From Synchiropus splendidus (taxonomy: Eukaryota; Chordata; Actinopteri; Syngnathiformes; Callionymidae): a stretch of DNA of 64,000 bases. This document shows, in pieces, positions 1 through 11,500 of this stretch. A model generated the notes under the pieces. It was given only the letters and a program-made list of their open reading frames with translations. It was not told the DNA's origin and did no database searches. The DNA lies in contig NW_026527056.1 in NCBI RefSeq assembly GCF_027744825.2, forward strand, positions 1,488,001 through 1,552,000, read 5' to 3'. Position numbers and translations under genes: made by a program. Within the stretch, counting starts at the first letter, position 1; every line of letters begins with the position of its first letter.

Positions 1-221
1 TTGCAGGGAAGCTTCAGAACATGAAATTTTCAACTCCCTCTACAGCAGAAAGGGTCTTTCTAGTAGTTGCACGTCAAATCTAAGCTGTCTGAAGTGTTTT
101 TCCAAAGTTATCAACATTTTTATGTTTGGCATTCCAGAATCGACCTTTTCTCTGGCTGAAAACGCGTTTTCTGCATTGTGCCATAACTTTGCAGGGAAAC
201 TTCAGAACATGAAATTTTCAC

Positions 222-3200
222 CTCCCACTATAGCAGAAAGGGTCTTTCTAGTAGTTGCACATCAAATCTAAGCTGTCTGAAGTGTTTTTTGAAAGTTATC
301 ATATTTTTATGTTTGGCGTTCCGTAATTGACTTTGTCTCATGCTGAAAACGCGTTTTCTGCATTGTGCCATAACTTTGCAGGGAAGCTTCAGAACATGAC
401 ATTTCAACATCCCACTATAGCAGAAAGGATCTTTCTAGTAGTTGCACATCAAATCTAAGCTGTTTGAAGTGTTTTTCGAAAGTTATCAACATTTTTATGT
501 TTGGCGTTCCGGAATCGACCTTATCTCAGGCTGATAATGCGATTTACGCATTCTGCCAGAAATTTGCAGGGAAGCTTCTGAACATGAAATTTTCACCTCC
601 CACTATAGCAGAAAGGGTCTTTCTAGTAGTTGCACATCAAATCTAAGCTGTCTGAAGTGTTTTTTGAAAGTTATCATATTTTTATGTTTGGCGTTCCGTA
701 ATTGACTTTGTCTCATGCTGAAAACGCGTTTTCTGCATTGTGCCATAACTTTGCAGGGAAGCTTCAGAACATGACATTTCAACATCCCACTATAGCAGAA
801 AGGGTCTCTCTCGTAGTTGCACATCAAATCTAAGCTGTCTGAAGTGTTTTTCCAAAGTTATCAACATTTTTATGTTTGGCGTTCCGGAACCCACCTTTTC
901 TCAGGCTGAAAATGCGTTTTCTGCATTGTGCCACAACTTTGCAGGGAAGCTTCAGAACATGAAATTTTCACCTCCCACTATAGCAGAAAGGGTCTTTCTA
1001 GTAGTTGCACATCAAATCTAAGCTGTCTGAAGTGTTTTTCCAAAGTTATCATCATTTTTATGTTTGGCGTTCCGGAATCAACCTTATCTCAGGCTGAAAA
1101 CGCGTTTTCTGCATTGTGCCATAACTTTGCAGGGAAGCTTCAGAACATGAAATGTTCACCTCCCACTATAGCAGAAAGGGTCTTTCTAGTAGTTGCACAT
1201 CAAATCTAAGCTGTCTGAAGTGTTTTTCCAAAGATATCAACATTTTTATGTTTGGCGTTCCGGAATCGACCTTATGTGATGCTGAAAACTCGTTTTCAGC
1301 ATTGTGCCATAACTTTGCAGGGAAGCTTCAGAATCTGAAATTTTCACCTCCCACGATAGCAGAAAGGGTCTTTCGAGTAGTTGCACATCAAATCTAAGCT
1401 GTCTGAAATGTTTTTCGAAAGTTATCAACATTTTTATGTTTGCCGTTCAGGAATCGACCTTATCTCAGGCTGAAAACCCGTTTTCTGCATTGTGCCTTAA
1501 CTTTGCAGGGAAGCTTCAGAACATGAAATTTTCACCTCCCACTATAGCAAAAGGGGTATTTCCAGTAGTTGCACAACAAATCTAAGCTGTCTGAAGTTTT
1601 TTTTCCAAAGTTATCAACATTTTTATGTTTGGCGTTCCGGAATCAACCTTATCTCAGGCTGAAAACGCGTTTTCTGCATTGTGCCATAACTTTGCAGGGA
1701 AGCTTGAGAACATGAAGTTTTAATCTCCCACTATAGCAGAAAGGGTCATTCTAGTAGTTGCACATCAAATCTAAGCTGTCTTGAAGTGTTTTTCTGAAGT
1801 TATCAACATTTTTATGTTTGGCGTTCCGGAACCCACCTTATCTCAGCCTGAAAACGCGTTTTACATATTTTGCCATAACTTTGGAGGGAAGCTTCAGAAC
1901 ATGAAATTTTTACATCCCACTATAGCAGAAAGGGTATTTCTAGTAGTTGCAGATCAAAACTAAGCTGTCTGAAATGTTTTTCCAAAGTTATCAACAGTTT
2001 TATGCTTGGCATTCCGGAATCGACCTTATCTCAGGCTGTTAACGCGTTTTACGCATTGTGCCATAACTTTGCTGGGAAGCTTCAGAACATGAAATTTTCA
2101 ACTCCCACTATAGCAGAAAGGGTCTTTCTAGTAGTTGCACATCAAATCTAAGCTGTCTGAAGTGTTTTTTCAAAGTTATCATATTTTTATGTTTGGCGTT
2201 CCGGAATCGACCTTATCTCAGGCTGAAAACGCGTTTTCTGCAATGTGCCATAACTTTGCAGGGAAGCTTCAGAACATGAAATTTTCAACTCCCACTATAG
2301 CAGAAAGGGTCTTTCTAGTAGTTGCACATCAAATCTAAGCTGTCTGAAGTGTTTTTTGAAAGTTATCATATTTTTATGTTTGGCGTTCCGTAATTGACTT
2401 TGTCTCATGCTGAAAACGCGTTTTCTGCATTGTGCCATAACTTTGCAGGGAAGCTTCAGAACATGACATTTCAACATCCCACTATAGCAGAAAGGATCTT
2501 TCTAGTAGTTGCACATCAAATCTAAGCTGTTTGAAGTGTTTTTCGAAAGTTATCAACATTTTTATGTTTGGCGTTCCGGAATCGACCTTATCTCAGGCTG
2601 ATAATGCGATTTACGCATTCTGCCAGAAATTTGCAGGGAAGCTTCTGAACATGAAATTTTCACCTCCCACTATAGCAGAAAGGGTCTTTCTAGTAGTTGC
2701 ACATCAAATCTAAGCTGTCTGAAGTGTTTTTTGAAAGTTATCATATTTTTATGTTTGGCGTTCCGTAATTGACTTTGTCTCATGCTGAAAACGCGTTTTC
2801 TGCATTGTGCCATAACTTTGCAGGGAAGCTTCAGAACATGACATTTCAACATCCCACTATAGCAGAAAGGGTCTCTCTCGTAGTTGCACATCAAATCTAA
2901 GCTGTCTGAAGTGTTTTTCCAAAGTTATCAACATTTTTATGTTTGGCGTTCCGGAACCCACCTTTTCTCAGGCTGAAAATGCGTTTTCTGCATTGTGCCA
3001 CAACTTTGCAGGGAAGCTTCAGAACATGAAATTTTCACCTCCCACTATAGCAGAAAGGGTCTTTCTAGTAGTTGCACATCAAATCTAAGCTGTCTGAAGT
3101 GTTTTTCCAAAGTTATCATCATTTTTATGTTTGGCGTTCCGGAATCAACCTTATCTCAGGCTGAAAACGCGTTTTCTGCATTGTGCCATAACTTTGCAGG

Positions 3201-4375
3201 GAAGCTTCAGAACATGAAATGTTCACCTCCCACTATAGCAGAAAGGGTCTTTCTAGTAGTTGCACATCAAATCTAAGCTGTCTGAAGTGTTTTTCCAAAG
3301 ATATCAACATTTTTATGTTTGGCGTTCCGGAATCGACCTTATGTGATGCTGAAAACTCGTTTTCAGCATTGTGCCATAACTTTGCAGGGAAGCTTCAGAA
3401 TCTGAAATTTTCACCTCCCACGATAGCAGAAAGGGTCTTTCGAGTAGTTGCACATCAAATCTAAGCTGTCTGAAATGTTTTTCGAAAGTTATCAACATTT
3501 TTATGTTTGCCGTTCAGGAATCGACCTTATCTCAGGCTGAAAACCCGTTTTCTGCATTGTGCCTTAACTTTGCAGGGAAGCTTCAGAACATGAAATTTTC
3601 ACCTCCCACTATAGCAAAAGGGGTATTTCCAGTAGTTGCACAACAAATCTAAGCTGTCTGAAGTTTTTTTTCCAAAGTTATCAACATTTTTATGTTTGGC
3701 GTTCCGGAATCAACCTTATCTCAGGCTGAAAACGCGTTTTCTGCATTGTGCCATAACTTTGCAGGGAAGCTTGAGAACATGAAGTTTTAATCTCCCACTA
3801 TAGCAGAAAGGGTCATTCTAGTAGTTGCACATCAAATCTAAGCTGTCTTGAAGTGTTTTTCTGAAGTTATCAACATTTTTATGTTTGGCGTTCCGGAACC
3901 CACCTTATCTCAGCCTGAAAACGCGTTTTACATATTTTGCCATAACTTTGGAGGGAAGCTTCAGAACATGAAATTTTTACATCCCACTATAGCAGAAAGG
4001 GTATTTCTAGTAGTTGCAGATCAAAACTAAGCTGTCTGAAATGTTTTTCCAAAGTTATCAACAGTTTTATGCTTGGCATTCCGGAATCGACCTTATCTCA
4101 GGCTGTTAACGCGTTTTACGCATTGTGCCATAACTTTGCTGGGAAGCTTCAGAACATGAAATTTTCAACTCCCACTATAGCAGAAAGGGTCTTTCTAGTA
4201 GTTGCACATCAAATCTAAGCTGTCTGAAGTGTTTTTTCAAAGTTATCATATTTTTATGTTTGGCGTTCCGGAATCGACCTTATCTCAGGCTGAAAACGCG
4301 TTTTCTGCAATGTGCCATAACTTTGCAGGGAAGCTTCAGAACATGAAATTTTCAACTCCCACTATAGCAGAAAGG
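222..4375. repeat. Tandem duplication of an 11-monomer block (2,067 bp)
   Basis: Bases 222-2,308 and 2,289-4,375 match at a constant offset of 2,067 bp (11 x 188 minus 1). I saw no mismatch in the lines compared. The first differences are at 221/2,288 (C versus A) and 2,309/4,376 (G versus C). Private variants copied in both blocks include CCGTAATTGACTTTG (near 321 and 2,388), GATAATGCGATTTACGC, ATGTGATGCTGAAAACTCG, the T8 run in GAAGTTTTTTTTCC, and the GGAGGGAAGC unit near 1,870 and 3,940. The near-identity implies a very recent in-register duplication, or an assembly duplication. Bases 1-221 are two partial monomers that match 5,263 onward. Confidence 0.93.
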
Positions 4376-4664
4376 CTTTTTTCAGTAGTTGCATATCAAA
4401 TCTAAGCTGTCTGAAGTGTTTTTCTAAACTTATCAACATTTTTATGTTTGGCTTTCCGGAATCGACCTTATCTCAGGCTGAAAACGCGTTTTACGCATTG
4501 TGCCATAACTTCTCAGGGAAGCTTCAGAACATGAAATGTTCACCTCCCTCTATAGCTGAAAGGTTTTTTCTAATAGTTGCACATCAAATCTAAGCTGTCT
4601 GAAGTGTTTTTCCAAAGTTATCAACATTCTTATTTTTGGCGTTTCGGAATCAACCTTATCTCAG

Positions 4665-4684
4665 GCTGAAAACGCGTTTTCAGC
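4665..4684. other. Extended 20-bp perfect palindrome in a monomer variant
   Basis: In monomers where TTTTCTGC is replaced by TTTTCAGC, the 14-bp palindrome extends to the perfect 20-bp palindrome GCTGAAAACGCGTTTTCAGC. The same 20-mer occurs at 13,314-13,333, 19,030-19,049 and 57,945-57,964. All four copies sit in one monomer subtype, recognisable by CCATCACTTTG and AAGCTGCAGAATAT just downstream, so they are probably descendants of a single variant. Confidence 0.85.
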
Positions 4685-5564
4685 ATTGTGCCATCACTTT
4701 GTAGGAAAGCTGCAGAATATAAAATTTTCACCTCCCACTATAGCAGAAAGGGTCTTTCTAGTAGTTGCACATCAAATCTAAGCTGTCTGAAGTGTTTTTT
4801 CAAAGTTATCAACATTTTTATGTTTGGCGTGCCGGAATCGATCTTATCTCAAGCTGAATACGCGATTTACGCATTCTGCCATAACTTTGCAGGGAATCTT
4901 CAGAACACGAAATTTTCATATCCCACTATAGCAGAAAGGGTCTTTCTAGTAGTTGCACATAAAATCTAAGCTGTCTGAAGTGTTTTTCCAAAGTTATAAA
5001 CATTTTTATGTTTGGCGTTCATGAATCAACCTTATCTCAGGCTGAAAAAGCGTTTTACGCATTGCGCCATAAATTTGCAGGAAAGCTTCAGAACATGAAA
5101 TTTTCAATTCCCAGTAAAGCAGAAAGGGTTTTTCTCCTACTTGCACATCAAATCTAAGCTGTCTGAAGTGTTTTTCGATAGTTTTCAACATTTTTATATT
5201 TGGCGTTCCTGAATCGACCTTATCTCAGGCTGAAAACACGTTTTCTGCATTGTGCGATAACTTTGCAGGGAAGCTTCAGAACATGAAATTTTCAACTCCC
5301 TCTACAGCAGAAAGGGTCTTTCTAGTAGTTGCACGTCAAATCTAAGCTGTCTGAAGTGTTTTTCCAAAGTTATCAACATTTTTATGTTTGTCATTCCAGA
5401 ATCGACCTTTTCTCTGGCTGAAAACGCGTTTTCTGCATTGTGCCATAACTTTGCAGGGAAACTTCAGAACATGAAATTTTCACCTCCCACTATAGCAGAA
5501 AGGGTCTTTCTAGTAGTTGCACATCAAATCTAAGCTGTCTGAAGTGTTTTTTGAAAGTTATCAT

Positions 5565-5927
5565 ATTTTTATGTTTGGCGTTCCGTAATTGACCTTGTCT
5601 CATGCTGAAAACGCGTTTTCTGCATTGTGCCATAACTTTGCAGGGAAGCTTCAGAACATGACATTTCAACATCCCACTATAGCAGAAAGGGTCTTTCTAG
5701 TAGTTGCACATCAAATCTAAGCTGTTTGAAGTGTTTTTCGAAAGTTATCAACATTTTTATGTTTGGCGTTCCGTAATTGACCTTGTCTCATGCTGAAAAC
5801 GCGTTTTCTGCATTGTGCCATAACTTTGCAGGGAAGCTTCAGAACATGACATTTCAACATCCCACTATAGCAGAAAGGGTCTTTCTAGTAGTTGCACATC
5901 AAATCTAAGCTGTTTGAAGTGTTTTTC
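5565..5927. repeat. Single-monomer tandem duplication (188 bp)
   Basis: Bases 5,565-5,739 and 5,753-5,927 are identical by eye at offset 188. Both carry the rare CCGTAATTGACCTTGTC and GACATTTCAACATCCC variants. The homologous block at 58.8 kb has only one such monomer, so the second copy here is best read as a gain in this block, though loss at 58.8 kb is also possible. Confidence 0.85.
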
Positions 5928-6711
5928 CAAAGTTATCAACATTTTTATGTTTGGCGTTCCGGAATCAACCTTATCTCAGGCTGAAAACGCGTTTTCTGCA
6001 TTGTGCCATAACTTTGCAGGGAAGCTTCAGAACATGAAATGTTTACCTCCCACTATAGCAGAAAGGGTCTCTCACGTAGTTGCACATCAAATCTAAGCTG
6101 TCTGAAGTGTTTTTCCAAAGTTATCAACATTTTTATGTTTGGCGTTCCGGAACCCACCTTTTCTCAGGCTGAAAATGCGTTTTCTGCATTGTGCCACAAC
6201 CTTGCAGGGAAGCTTCAGAACATGAAATTTTCACCTCCCACTATAGCAGAAAGGGTCTTTCTAGTAGTTGCACATCAAATCTAAGCTGTCTGAAGTGTTT
6301 TTCCAAAGTTATCATCATTTTTATGTTTGGCGTTCCGGAATCAACCTTATCTCAGGCTGAAAACGCGTTTTCTGCATTGTGCCATAACTTTGCAGGGAAG
6401 CTTCAGAACATGAAATGTTCACCTCCCACTATAGCAGAAAGGGTCTTTCTAGTAGTTGCACAACAAATCTAAGCTGTCTGAAGTGTTTTTCCAAAGATAT
6501 CAACATTTTTATGTTTGGCGTTCCGGAATCGACCTTATGTGATGCTGAAAACTCGTTTTCTGCATTGTGCCATAACTTTGCAGGGAAGCCTCAGAATCTG
6601 AAATTTTCACCTCCCACGATAGCAGAAAGGGTCTTTCGAGTAGTTGCACATCAAATCTAAGCTGTCTGAAATGTTTTTCGAAAGTTATCAACATTTTTAT
6701 GTTTGCCGTTC

Positions 6712-8589
6712 AGGAATCGACCTTATCTCAGGCTGAAAACCCGTTTTCTGCATTGTGCCTTAACTTTGCAGGGAAGCTTCAGAACATGAAATTTTCACCT
6801 CCCACTATAGCAAAAGGGGTCTTTCTAGTAGTTGCACAACAAATCCAAGCTGTCTGAAGTTTTTTTTCCAAAGTTATCAACATTTTTATGTTTGGCGTTC
6901 CGGAATCAACCTTATCTCAGGCTGAAAACGCGTTTTCTGCATTGTGCCATAACTTTGCAGGGAAGCTTGAGAACATGAAGTTTTAATCTCCCACTATAGC
7001 AGAAAGGGTCATTCTAGTAGTTGCACATCAAATCTAAGCTGTCTTGAAGTGTTTTTCTGAAGTTATCAACATTTTTATGTTTGGCGTTCCGGAACCCACC
7101 TTATCTCAGCCTGAAAACGCGTTTTACATATTTTGCCATAACTTTGGAGGGAAGCTTCAGAACATGAAGTTTTAACCTCCCACTATAGCAGAAAAGGCCA
7201 TTCTAGTAGTTGCACATCAAATCTTAGCAGTCTGAAGTGTTTTTCCAAAGTTCTGAACATTTTTATGTTTGGCGTTCTGAAATCAATCTTATCTCAGGCT
7301 GAAAACGCGTTTTACATATTTTGCCATAACTTTGCAGGGAAGCTTCAGAACATGAAATTTTCAACTCCCACTATAGCAGAAAGGGTCTTTCTAGTAGTTT
7401 CACATCAAATCTAAGCTGTCTGAAGTGTTTTTCCAAAGTTATCAATATTTTTATGTTTGGCGTTCCGGAATCGACCTTATCTCAGGCTGAAAACGCGTTT
7501 CCTGGATTGTTGCATAACTTTGCAGGGATGCTTCAGAACATGAAATGTTCGCCTCCCACTATAGCAGATAGGGTCTTTCGAGGAGTTGCACATCAAATCT
7601 CAGCTGTCTGAAGTGTTTTTCCAAAGTTATCAACATTTTTATGTTTGCCGTTGAGGAATCGACCTTATCTCAGGCTGAAAACCCGTTTTCTGCATTGTGC
7701 CTTAACTTTGCAGGGAAGCTTCAGAACATGAAATTTTCACCTCCCACTATAGCAAAAGGGGTCTTTCTAGTAGTTGCACAACAAATCCAAGCTGTCTGAA
7801 GTTTTTTTTCCAAAGTTATCAACATTTTTATGTTTGGCGTTCCGGAATCAACCTTATCTCAGGCTGAAAACGCGTTTTCTGCATTGTGCCATAACTTTGC
7901 AGGGAAGCTTGAGAACATGAAGTTTTAATCTCCCACTATAGCAGAAAGGGTCATTCTAGTAGTTGCACATCAAATCTAAGCTGTCTTGAAGTGTTTTTCT
8001 GAAGTTATCAACATTTTTATGTTTGGCGTTCCGGAACCCACCTTATCTCAGCCTGAAAACGCGTTTTACATATTTTGCCATAACTTTGGAGGGAAGCTTC
8101 AGAACATGAAGTTTTAACCTCCCACTATAGCAGAAAAGGCCATTCTAGTAGTTGCACATCAAATCTTAGCAGTCTGAAGTGTTTTTCCAAAGTTCTGAAC
8201 ATTTTTATGTTTGGCGTTCTGAAATCAATCTTATCTCAGGCTGAAAACGCGTTTTACATATTTTGCCATAACTTTGCAGGGAAGCTTCAGAACATGAAAT
8301 TTTCAACTCCCACTATAGCAGAAAGGGTCTTTCTAGTAGTTTCACATCAAATCTAAGCTGTCTGAAGTGTTTTTCCAAAGTTATCAATATTTTTATGTTT
8401 GGCGTTCCGGAATCGACCTTATCTCAGGCTGAAAACGCGTTTCCTGGATTGTTGCATAACTTTGCAGGGATGCTTCAGAACATGAAATGTTCGCCTCCCA
8501 CTATAGCAGATAGGGTCTTTCGAGGAGTTGCACATCAAATCTCAGCTGTCTGAAGTGTTTTTCCAAAGTTATCAACATTTTTATGTTTG
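6712..8589. repeat. Tandem duplication of a 5-monomer block (942 bp)
   Basis: Bases 6,712-7,647 and 7,654-8,589 match at offset 942 bp (5 x 188 plus 2). First differences are C/G at 6,711/7,653 and C/G at 7,648/8,590. Shared private variants are ACAAATCCAAGC (6,838 and 7,780), AAATCTTAGCAGTCTG (about 7,220 and 8,162), GTTCTGAAATCAATC, ATTGTTGCATAAC and the TTTCGAGGAGTTG monomer. The extra two bases over five full units come partly from the T8 run in GAAGTTTTTTTTCC. Confidence 0.92.
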
Positions 8590-11500
8590 GCGTTCCGGAA
8601 CCCACCTTATCTCAGGCTGAAAACGCGTTTTCTGCATTGTGCCATAACTTTGCAGGGAAACTTCAGAACATGAAATTTTCACCTCCAACTATAGCAGAAA
8701 GGGTCTTTCTAGTAGTTGCACATCAAATCTAAGCTGTCTGAAGTGTTTTTCCAAAGTTATCAACATTCTTATGTTTGGCGTTCCGGAATCAACCTTATCT
8801 CAGGCTGAAAACGCGTTTTACGCATTGTGCCATAACTTTGCAGGAAAGTTTCAGAACATGAAATTTTCAACTCCCACTATAGCAGAAAGGGTCTTTCTAG
8901 TAGTTTCACATCAAATCTAAGCTGTCTGAAGTGTTTTTCCAAAGTTATCAACATTTTTATGTTTGGCGTTCTGGAACCCACCTAATCTCAGGCTGAAAAC
9001 GCGTTTTCTGCATTGTGCCATAACTTTGCAGGGAAGCTTCAGAACATGAAATTTTAACCTCCCACTATAGCAGAAAAGGTCATTCGAGAAGTTGCACATA
9101 AAATCTAAGCTGTCTTGAAGTGTTTTTCTGAAGTTATCAACATTTTTATGTTTGGCGTTCCGGAACCCACCTTATCTCAGCCTGAAAACGCGTTTTACAT
9201 ATTTTGCCATAACTTTGCAGGGAAGCTTCAGAACATGAAATTTTAACATCCCACTATGGCAGAAAGGGTCTTTCTAGTAGTTGCACATCAAATCTAAGCT
9301 GTCTGAAGTGTTTTTCCAAAGTTATCAACATTTTTATGTTTGGCGTTCTGAAATCAATCTTATCTCAGGCTGAAAACGCGTTTTACGTACTGTGCCATAA
9401 CTTTGCAGGGAAGCTTCAGAACATGGAATTTTAACCTCCCACTATAGCAGAAAGGGTCTTTCTAGTAGTTGCACATCAAATCTAAGCTGTCGAAAGTGTT
9501 TTTCCAAAGTTATCAACATTTTTATTTTTGGCGTTTCGGAAGCGAACTAATCTCCGGATGAAAACGCATTTTCTGCATTGTGCCATAACTTTGCAGGGAA
9601 GCTTCAGAGCATGAAATTTTAACCTCCCACTATAGCAGAAAAGGTCATTCGAGAAGTTGCACATAAAATCTAAGCTGTCTTGAAGTTTTTTTCTGAAGTT
9701 ATCAACATTTTTATGTTTGGCGTTCCAGAACCCACCTTATCTCAGCCTGAAAACGCGTTTCCTGCATTGTTGCATAACTTTGCAGGGATGCTTCAGAACA
9801 TGAAATGTTCGGCTCCCACTATAGCAGATAGGGTCTTTCGAGGAGTTGCACATCAAATCTTAGCAGTCTGAAGTGTTTTTCCTAAGTTCTGAACATTTTT
9901 ATGTTTGGCGTTCTGAAATCAATCTTATCTCAGGCTGAAAACGCGTTTTACGTACTGTGCCATAACTTTGCAGGGAAGCTTCAGAACATGAAATTTTAAC
10001 ATCCCACTATGGCAGAAAGGGTCTTTCTAGTAGTTGCACATCAAATCTAAGCTGTCTGAAGTGTTTTTCCAAAGTTATCAATATTTTTATGTTTGGCGTT
10101 TCGGAATCGACCTTATCTCAGGCTGAAAACGCATTTCCTGCATTGTGGCATAACTTTGCAGGGAAGCTTCAGAACATGAAATTTTCACCTCCCACTGTAG
10201 CTAAAAGGGTCTTTCTAGTAGTTGCACATCAAATCTAAGCTGTCTGAAGTGTTTTTCCAAAGTTATCAACATTTTTATGTTTGGCGTTCTGGAACCCACC
10301 TAATCTCAGGCTGAAAACGCGTTTCCTGCATTGTTGCATAACTTTGCAGGGATGCTTCAGAACATGAAATGTTCGCCTCCCACTATAGCAGATAGGGTCT
10401 TTCGAGGAGTTGCACATCAAATCTAAGCTGTCTGAAGTGTTTTTTCAAAGTTATCATATTTTTATGTTTGGCATTCCAGAATCGACCTTATCTCTGGCTG
10501 AAAACGCGTTTTCTGCATTGTGCCACAACTTTGCAGGGAAACTTCAGAACATGAAATTTTCACCTCCCACTATAGCAGAAATGGTCTTTCTAGTATTTGC
10601 ACATCAAATCTAAGCTGTCTGAAGTGTTTTTTCAAAGTTATCATATTTTTATGTTTGGCGTTCCGGAATCGACCTTATCTCAGGCTGAAAACGCGTTTCC
10701 TGCATTGTTGCATAACTTTGCAGGGATGCTTCAGAACATGAAATGTTCGCCTCCCACTAAAGCAGATAGGGTCTTTCGAGGAGTTGCACATCAAATCTAA
10801 GCTGTCTGAAGTGTTTTTCCAAAGTTATCAACATTTTTATGTTTGGCGTTCTGGAACCCAACTAATCTCAGGCTGAAAATGCGTTTTACATTATTTGCCA
10901 TAACTTTGCAGGGAAGCTTCAGAACATGAAATTTTGACATCCCACTATAGCAGAAAGGGTCTTTCTAGTAGTTGCACATCAAATCTAAGCTGTCTGAAGT
11001 GTTTTTCCAAAGTTATCAACATTCTTATGTTTGGCGATCCGGAATCAACCTTATCTCAGGCTGGAAACGCGTTTTACGCATTGTGCCATAACTTTGCAGG
11101 AAAGCTTCAGAACATGAAATTTTCAACTCCCACTATAGCAGAAAGGGTCTTTCTAGTAGTTGCACATCAAATCTAAGCTGTCTGAAGTGTTTTTCCAAAG
11201 TTATCAATATTTTTATGTTTGGCTTTCCGGAATCGACCTTATCTCAGGCTGAAAACGCGTTTCCTGCATTGTGGCATAACTTTGCAGGGATGCTTCAGAA
11301 CATGAAATTTTCACCTCCCACTGTAGCAGAAAGGGTCTTTCTAGTAGTCGCACATCAAATCTAAGCTGTCTGAAGTGTTTTTCCAAAGTTATCAACGTTT
11401 TTTTGTTTGGCGTTCTGGAACCCACCTAATCTCAGGCTGAAAACGCGTTTTCTGCACTGTGCCATAACTTTGCAGGGAAGCTTCAGAACATGAAATTTTC

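Larger units (their letters stand above)
4376..6700. repeat. Variant block shared with 57.65-59.75 kb
   Basis: Bases from about 4,370 to 5,740 match 57,650 to 59,020 at an offset of 53,280 bp. From about 5,914 to 6,500 the offset is 53,092 bp, one monomer less. Shared private variants include TTTCTAAACTTATCAAC (4,431 and 57,711), CCATCACTTTG (4,691 and 57,971), CGCGATTTACGCATTC (4,861 and 58,141) and TTTTTCTCCTACTTGC (about 5,129 and 58,409). The one-monomer difference is explained by the extra copy at 5,565-5,927. From 5,263 the block also resembles the window start. Confidence 0.85.
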
